Positions 57,880 to 64,000 of a stretch of 64,000 nt of DNA are shown here, in pieces. The translations under genes and the position numbers were made by a program. Below the pieces are notes generated by a model that worked only from the letters and a program-made list of their open reading frames with translations, did no database searches and was not told the origin of the DNA. Position 1 is the first letter of the stretch, and each line of letters starts with the position of its first letter. The DNA is from Cephalotus follicularis. Its lineage: Eukaryota; Streptophyta; Magnoliopsida; Oxalidales; Cephalotaceae. The stretch spans positions 514,444 to 578,443 of the forward strand of contig BDDD01000081.1 of assembly GCA_001972305.1 (NCBI GenBank), written 5' to 3'.

Positions 57880-60384
57880 AGATCAAATAGTAGTCGCAAG
57901 ATAATAAAAAGGAAGGGAATGTCCCACTCACCGATTTACGGAATTCGACTAACACGGACTAGCCCCTCAATGCTCCGAATCAAAAAAGAATTCGCGTCTA
58001 CAATGTTATCACATAACAATATCCCTAAATATATTGTCTATGCATAAACAATATAGGATGCATATAATGCACGTATAAGCTACTTTATGCATTACGATGT
58101 CGTATCGAAGTGAAACTTTCCAGATCATAATAAAAAGATCCTAGTAGTCTGTCAATCGAAAATCAAGTGAAACGGACAAGCTGAGCTTAGTCTCCTTTGT
58201 AAAGTCATTGCCAAACGAGTTTTCCGCAAAAACAAAATTTAACACTCCTTTACCATTTTTAAAGATCCACTGGAGTTGAAACTTTGAGAAAGGTGTTTAT
58301 TCCTACGCAAGAGTCTACCACTAAAAAATAATGTCAAACTGATGACTGGATATATAAGCTACTTTGAAAAACTAAGGTTTGAATTATTTTTTCGTAAAAA
58401 CTACAAAATCAAGACTTTTTGTCCAAAATCATATCCATTTGACACAAAACTTTCAGGATTGTGTTTAAACATATCTATGAGCCTGATACTCAAAAATCAA
58501 TTGAAACGGATAAGCAGAACTATAAGCTCCTTTGTAAGATCACCGTTTCAAAACAATTTTAGCGTAACTTCACACTTTTCTGTCCAACTCAAGTTTGTTT
58601 GGCACGAAACTTTACAGGTAATATTTAAACATATCCTAAGCTCTACCATTAAAATTTCAAGTCAATCGGACCACTCTAGGTCCAAAAAGTGATAAAAACG
58701 CCATTTCGATGACATGACGGCTAAAGTTGCCGATAACAACCAATAATTCAATTCAACCATTCTAGTGAAGTGATTTTTTTGGCGCACAAAAACTAGACAT
58801 GTACAGAAACATTATGTCTCAAAATGAAGTTGATCTGACGGTTAGATAACAAGATAGAGCAAAGGAAACAAGACGGTACCAATCTGCCGCAACAAAAATT
58901 TGATGCTTGACCCAGCCACAAAAACAAATTATTTGATAGTGATCCGCTCATCCAATCGAATTGAAATTTTGAGGACAGTAACTAGACTCGTGGAGGACTA
59001 ACATATAAAAATTTCAGTTCAAAACAATGATTAAAACACAAGATATGATCAAAAGAAAAAGTCAAAAAGTTGCTGCAAATCTGATAAACGAAAATTACAA
59101 ACCAGAATTTTTTTAAAGGGAAATAAATTGGGAATTACCCATACAATCCCACTTCAATTGACTGTTCTATCATCACCTTGAAGTCGAATTTGAGAAATAG
59201 AAAAAGTGATTAGCCAATACCATTTATCCTCAATTTATTATCACACAAACATCATTAACCAAAAATCAACCTTCCTTATTCCTTAAAGGACCCGAATTTT
59301 CCAGGATTAAGATAGCACGCAATTCATAAAGATTTCATCTCATTACACTCCAATCATCCAAAAATATCATTACAAAAATCATTTCTCCTCCACCTAAATG
59401 CAACCCGAAATTATGAACAAAGAAGGATTGAATTTATTTCAATCCCCAAGTCCATCACTACAACATGATTACCAATGTACCAATCACCATATTACACACT
59501 TAATCACCTTAAAACCTTAGTCAAATATCAATTTTCATTCTCCTTATAAAATCTGAAAATTTAAAAGGGATAGGGAATAGATTAAATCATGGAATTAAAA
59601 CTTCAATTTTTAGCATAATTGCATCAACAATGCACAAAAATTTAATTCCTCCCTTAATCAACTATAAAACCCGAAATTAATTGATGAAACACCAACATAT
59701 TAACTAAGTCTTAACAAGAAGGAGATGGCATTTACCTAATTCACTTGGAGAATGGAAAAAGAATCAATCTCTAGCTTGTTCCTTGAAGAATTGAAGAAGA
59801 CAGTGAAGGCTTGCTATGGAGAAGGCGTCGGGTATGGAAGAAGAATGAGGAATGCCGTTTTCTAGCTTCTCTAATAAGCATTAGAAGATTGTAGAAAGTT
59901 GGAGAATGATGGAGCAAATGAGGCTGGCATTTTGGAGAGAAATGTAAGCATTTTTGGGCCTTAAGAAGTGAAATTTTGGCTGCATATGGGAGTAATTGTT
60001 TGGGCCGAATTTTACAAGATTTTTTTTGGGCTCTCAAACATACTAGAATCGGCTGGACTATAAGGAAAAGGAAGCTTGACATGTTGGGCCGAAAATTTGT
60101 ATTATAACACTAAATTTGGGCCTCATATATGTAATTTCAGCAAAAAAAATATATATATATATATCCAATAGAGTTTTGGTCTTTATTCAACAATTTTATA
60201 CATAATTTAACTTATAACTTAGCCCAATCTACTTATCCCATTTAAATCTTCAATTAGCATAGTCCAAAATAAATTAATGTAGGCCCTAAAATAATTCACC
60301 AAAGGTTTATAATTTATGGCATGCGCACTTAAAAAATGTTTCCTAAAAAAAATGATACTCCAAAATATAACACGGGGTGTTACA
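57880..60384 (-). mobile_element. Long TG...CA unit L, right arm
   Basis: It continues unit L after the G5 insertion and ends GGGTGTTACA at 60384, followed by CGAAC (60385-60389). No gene is supportable. Degenerate repeats of GAAACTTTCAGG and AATCAAGTGAAACGGA occur at 58105-58660. A short (AT)n lies near 60147-60162. On its own strand the unit begins TGTAACACCCCG. Confidence 0.72.
58105..58690. repeat. Degenerate repeats in unit L
   Basis: The phrase ...GAAACTTT(C/A)CAGG... followed by ACATAT/AAATCAAGTGAAACGG(A) appears near 58112/58159, 58446/58493 and 58601/58650. Spacing is unequal. No ORF is conserved. Confidence 0.65.
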
Positions 60385-61807
60385 CGAACTCCTCTAACGC
60401 ACAGCACCACCGTTCAAGATGAAAACGAATCCTGAAACGGACATGTGATCACCGAGATCATTGTTGAAACTAGAGTAAGAATAGCCCTCTAATCTCAACC
60501 CACTATCTCCTCCGTAAGTCAAAAAGGTATCCTGAGTCCTTCTCAGGTATTTGAGAATCCCTTTGACTATTTCCCAATGTTTCTCACCGGGGTCGAACTG
60601 AAATCGACTAGCCATACCCAAGGCATAAGCGGCATTAGGCCTTGTACACAGCATGGCGTACATGATGGCGCATGCAGCCGAAGCATATGGCTACCTACTC
60701 ATGCGAGCCCTTTCCTCATTTGTCTGTGGAGACATCCTCTTGAAGAGGTGAATTCCCTGACAAATTGGTAGTAGGCCACGCTTGGAATTTTCAAGGCCAT
60801 ACCGTTTCAGCACCTTTCTGATGTACTGGCTTTGGGAGAGCCCTAACAACCTATTAGATCTATCTCTATAGATCTTTATACCCAATATATAGGAAGCCTC
60901 TCCCAAATCCTTCATGGAGAAGTTCTTGGATAACCATACTTTAACGGACTGTAATATACCCACATCATTACCTATGATTAGTATGTCATCCACGTACAGT
61001 ACCAAGAAAGTGATGTTTGGGCCATCCTGTTTCTGGTAGACACAAGGCTCATCTACGTTTTTGATGAAACATAAAGTCTTAAGGGTCTCGTCAAAACGGA
61101 TATTCCAGCTACGAGATGCTTGCTTAAGGCCATATATAGACCTTTGGAGCTTGCACACTCTCTGTGGATGCTCCCCGAATGTAAACCCCTCAGGTTGGAA
61201 CATATAAATGTCCTCTTCAAGATAGCTATTCAAGAAGGCCATCTTGACATCCATTTGCCATATCTCATAATCATAATGAGCGGCAATAGCAAGTAGTATC
61301 CGGATGGACTTAAAGCATAGCGACTGGTGAGAAAGTTTTGGTATAGTCGAATCCGTGTCTTTGCCTATACCCTTTCGCGACCAATCGTGCTTTAGAAGTC
61401 TCTATCTTACCATCAACGCAAATCTTTCTCTTGAAGATCCATTTGCAACCAATAGGTTTAACACCCTCAGGTGCATTTACCAAGTTCCATACTTGGTTGG
61501 CGTACATGGAGTCCATCTGGGATTTCATGGCTTCAAGCCATGCCCAGGATTCAGTGCTCTTCACTGCTTCCTCGTAGCTGACAGGCTTGTCATCATCAAT
61601 GTCATTGAGTTCATCAGTGTCTTCAATAAGAAAACCATATCTCTCAGGCGCTGTTGAAACTCGGTCTGATCTCCTCACCAGAGAAGTGCCTTCCTGAGAT
61701 CCTTTCTCAGGTTGGGATCCTTTCCCAATTATGTCTCTAGAGGGTTCAACCTCTAAGTCCTCCTTGTCCTGTGGACTTTCACCAGGTGATAACTCTCTCA
61801 GTTCCAC
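60385..61807 (-). pseudogene. pol: C1 copia reverse transcriptase and RNase H N-part
   Basis: [52 protein letters not shown], a frame break near 61310, MDVKMAFLNSYLEEDIYMFQ, GLKQASRSWNIRFDE, catalytic LYVDDILIIGND (near 60990), SMKDLGEASYILGIKIYRD. RNase H starts TRPNAAYALGMASRFQ; a GYSYSSF stands where a catalytic Asp is usual (Tyr instead). The frame reaches FVFILNGGAVR, then TAG for Trp, and is cut by unit L. It continues at 39155. Confidence 0.9.
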
Positions 61808-61845
61808 CTTACTCCCACTGCCCCCTGTAAGCAGGTATTCCCTCT

Positions 61846-62700
61846 CTAGGAATTTAGCAGTTCGCGAAACAAAAACATTTTGTTCGCTGGAATGGGAAAG
61901 TAGTATCCCATGCTATCCTTAGGATACCCCATAAACCAGCAACAATTTGCTCGTGCCTCCAACTTAGAAGCCTCTTGCCTATTTACATAAGCTGGACAAC
62001 CCCAAACCCTCAAATGGTTTAGGCTGGGTTTCCTCCCTGTAAAAACCTCGTAAGGAGTGGAGGGGACGGATTTAGAAGGAATTTGGTTTAGGATGTATGC
62101 TGCCGTTTGCAGCGTATAACCCCAGAATGATATAGGCAGACATGCAAAAGACATCATGGACCAGACAATATTCGTCAAGGTCCTATTCCTCCGCTCAGAC
62201 ATACCATTATGATGTGGTGTTCCGGGAGGTGTCCATTGAGAGCAAATTCTGTTATCCCTAAGATATCCCAGGAATTCAGCAGACAGGTATTCCCCACCTA
62301 GATCCGACCGGAGCATCTTAATGGGTTTACCCATTTGCTTTTCTACTTCTAGTCTGAATTCTTTGAACCTGTCAAAGGCCTCAGACTTGTGTTTCATCAT
62401 AAACACGTACCCATACCATGATAAATCATCGGTGAAGGTAATGAAGTAGGGATAACCTCCATAAGCATTGACAGACATAGGTCCGTTGATGTCGGTGTGG
62501 ACAAGCCATAGAATGTACACTACCCTTTCCCCTACCCCGGAGAAGGGAGATTTTGCCATCTTCCCAATAAGACATGGCTCACACGTAGTAAAGGACTCCA
62601 AGTCCTAGATGTCAAGAAGACCATCCTTAACCGTGTGCGTTAATCTAGCAACGCTAGGATGACCTAATCTACAATGCCATATGTATGAAGGATTTACATC
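61846..62700 (-). pseudogene. pol: C1 copia integrase
   Basis: GAG-pre-integrase/zinc part HCRLGHPSVARLTHTVKDG and CEPCLIGKMAKSPF with one stop near 62603. Catalytic core: LVHTDINGPM, ITFTDDLSWYGYVF, MLRSDLGGEYLS, PHHNGMSERRNRTL, so the D, D and E are all visible. It ends with GRKPSLNHLRVWGCPAYV and CCWFMGYPKDSMGY. The lineage is Ty1/copia but distinct from Sireviruses. Confidence 0.9.
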
Positions 62701-63252
62701 GCTTATCTCTCTTTGACTTTTAGTGTTAGTTCCAGGTTGAATTGTTAAAGCCATTTGTTGATTGTATTTTAAACATAGATCCCATTGTCAATGTGTCCAT
62801 CACATTTAAGAACACTGTTATATATAATTCTACAGCCATTTGCAGAAAAACTGCTCTCCATGCCCATATTATACAAATAGGAAATAGAAATAACGTTGCT
62901 TACAATATTCTTTACAAAGTAACAAGGATCAAGTTTTATTACATGCCTATTAAAAAAAAAACAACTTAAAAACGCCTACAAAAGTGGTATGAGTCCTTGA
63001 TCCATCACCAAGGTGTAAGTCCAATGCTTCCTTTGCATGTAGCTGTCTAGCTCATCTTAGTCCCTGCAAAGAGTTACAAATATTAGTTCCACAACCTGAA
63101 TCCAAAACCCAAGTTGAACTAACATTAGTAGCTAGAAAAAGCTCAATCATAAAAGTACCTGACGCTGAGGCACCTCCTGATTTGGACTTTTGGAACTCAC
63201 GGTACTGTGATCTCCAATGACCGAGCTTTCCATAATAAAAGCAACAGTCATC
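62701..63252 (-). pseudogene. C1 copia protease and zinc-knuckle region
   Basis: Decayed frames. The protease box TWVLDSGCGTNIC lies near 63070-63115. The knuckle at about 63205-63245 reads CFYYGKLGHWRSQY, with two of the three Cys replaced by Tyr. 62740-62980 is AT-rich with no clear motif and probably includes the GAG-pre-integrase linker. Confidence 0.65.
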
Positions 63253-64000
63253 ATCCTAAAGTTTTCGGATCATATCAAGGACTGAACTCCCTATCACTGG
63301 CCCCGCTGACACAGATGACTGTTTCCCTTTCTTCTTCTTCTTCTTCTTCTTCCCTTTAGGAGTCATTAGGGCCTTACCCTTTGACGTAGATCCTTTCGAT
63401 CTGCCCCTTTTAGGAGCTGATCTAGAAGAAGGAAGAAGCATCAAATTAGACTTGGACTTCCCTGTCCATGTCTACTTCAGCCGTGCAAAGTATTTCCACA
63501 AGACCAGGTAGATCGACGTCCACCTTGTTCATGTGGGAATTCATGATGAATTGAGAGTATGACCGAGGAAGGGAACAAAGCACCAGGTCAATGTAGAAAT
63601 CGCTATCCATGATGAGATCTAGTTGAGCCAGCTACTCAATAAGATCAATCATTTTCAGTCCATGTTGGTGGACCAAAGATGCCTATGTCATCTTCGTAGT
63701 GAAGAGCTGACGAGATAAGTTAAACCTCTTGGTCATCGACCGAGATCCATACAATTCCTGAAGACGGAAAAGTATGTCTCCAAGGGTATCTATTTTCTTG
63801 TGATGTTGTTGCAATTCCTGGACCATACCCGAAATCACTAGGCAATGAGCTAGCTCATCATCATCAAACAATTTGGTCCTCTCGGCCTTTTGCTCTTCAG
63901 CAGAAGTAGCTCCCAATTTGGGGGGAGGGCTCTTAGTCATAACATGAGCAAGCTTCATGCTCGTGAGTGCTAAGCGCAGATTACGCTGCCAATCCATGAA
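63253..64000 (-). pseudogene. gag: C1 copia gag, running off the window
   Basis: The frame 63997-63683 reads DWQRNLRLALTSMKLAHVM, ELAHCLVISGMVQELQQHHK and ILFRLQELYGSRSMTKRFNL, the UBN2-type gag core of copia elements. A Lys run (KGKKKKKKKKGK) near 63335-63360 is coded by an AAG microsatellite. The gag start and the 5' LTR lie beyond 64000. Confidence 0.8.

Noticed and set aside
1-64000. tRNA, rRNA or other structural RNA genes
   Set aside because: The only tRNA-related sequences seen are 12-13 base primer-binding sites complementary to tRNA-iMet; no cloverleaf or rRNA core motif was recognised.

Overview
This window is plant nuclear DNA made almost entirely of nested, decayed retroelements. 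No host protein gene, tRNA or rRNA is supportable. The plant assignment rests on the lineages present: chromodomain Ty3/gypsy elements with tRNA-iMet primer-binding sites, Sirevirus-type Ty1/copia elements (long gag with coiled coil, several polypurine tracts, an extra ORF after pol), a second copia lineage, and remnants that look like an endogenous pararetrovirus (Caulimoviridae-like; short name EPRV below).

Layout, left half. A minus-strand EPRV backbone is visible in pieces at 1-612, 16831-20062, 22771-25440 and 33710-35345. Into it went: (a) a gypsy pair, G1 (minus, LTRs 613-3180 and 6913-7611) fused to G2 (plus, 7612-16830), with a solo LTR (8584-10532, TSD TGGAG) inside G2; (b) a solo LTR at 20063-22770 (TSD GTTGT) of the same family as G5; (c) Sirevirus S1 (25446-33704, TSD ACACA), whose 5' LTR was later hit by a gypsy derivative, G3 (26434-30147, TSD CATAT).

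Layout, right half. 35346-37507 is an unresolved LTR-like stretch. From about 37.5 kb to the right edge lies a minus-strand copia element, C1, whose RNase H coding sequence was split by one 21.2 kb insertion (39156-60384, TSD CGAAC). That insertion is itself nested: a TG...CA unit of about 5.3 kb (39156-41957 plus 57880-60384) holds gypsy element G5 (41958-57879, TSD AGATC), and G5 holds a rearranged Sirevirus, S2 (48799-55516, no TSD).

All polyproteins are broken. Most nonsense codons in the gypsy elements are what single C-to-T or G-to-A transitions would make of Gln, Arg or Trp codons, as expected for long-methylated DNA. The two most unusual signals are: clusters of palindromes centred on TCGA (ATCGAT or GTCGAC core) in the LTRs of both chromoviruses and Sireviruses, and a dispersed hairpin repeat in the EPRV remnants whose arms change in a compensating way between copies.

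All boundaries come from reading the sequence by eye. LTR ends are backed by TG/CA termini, PBS/PPT and target-site duplications where stated.
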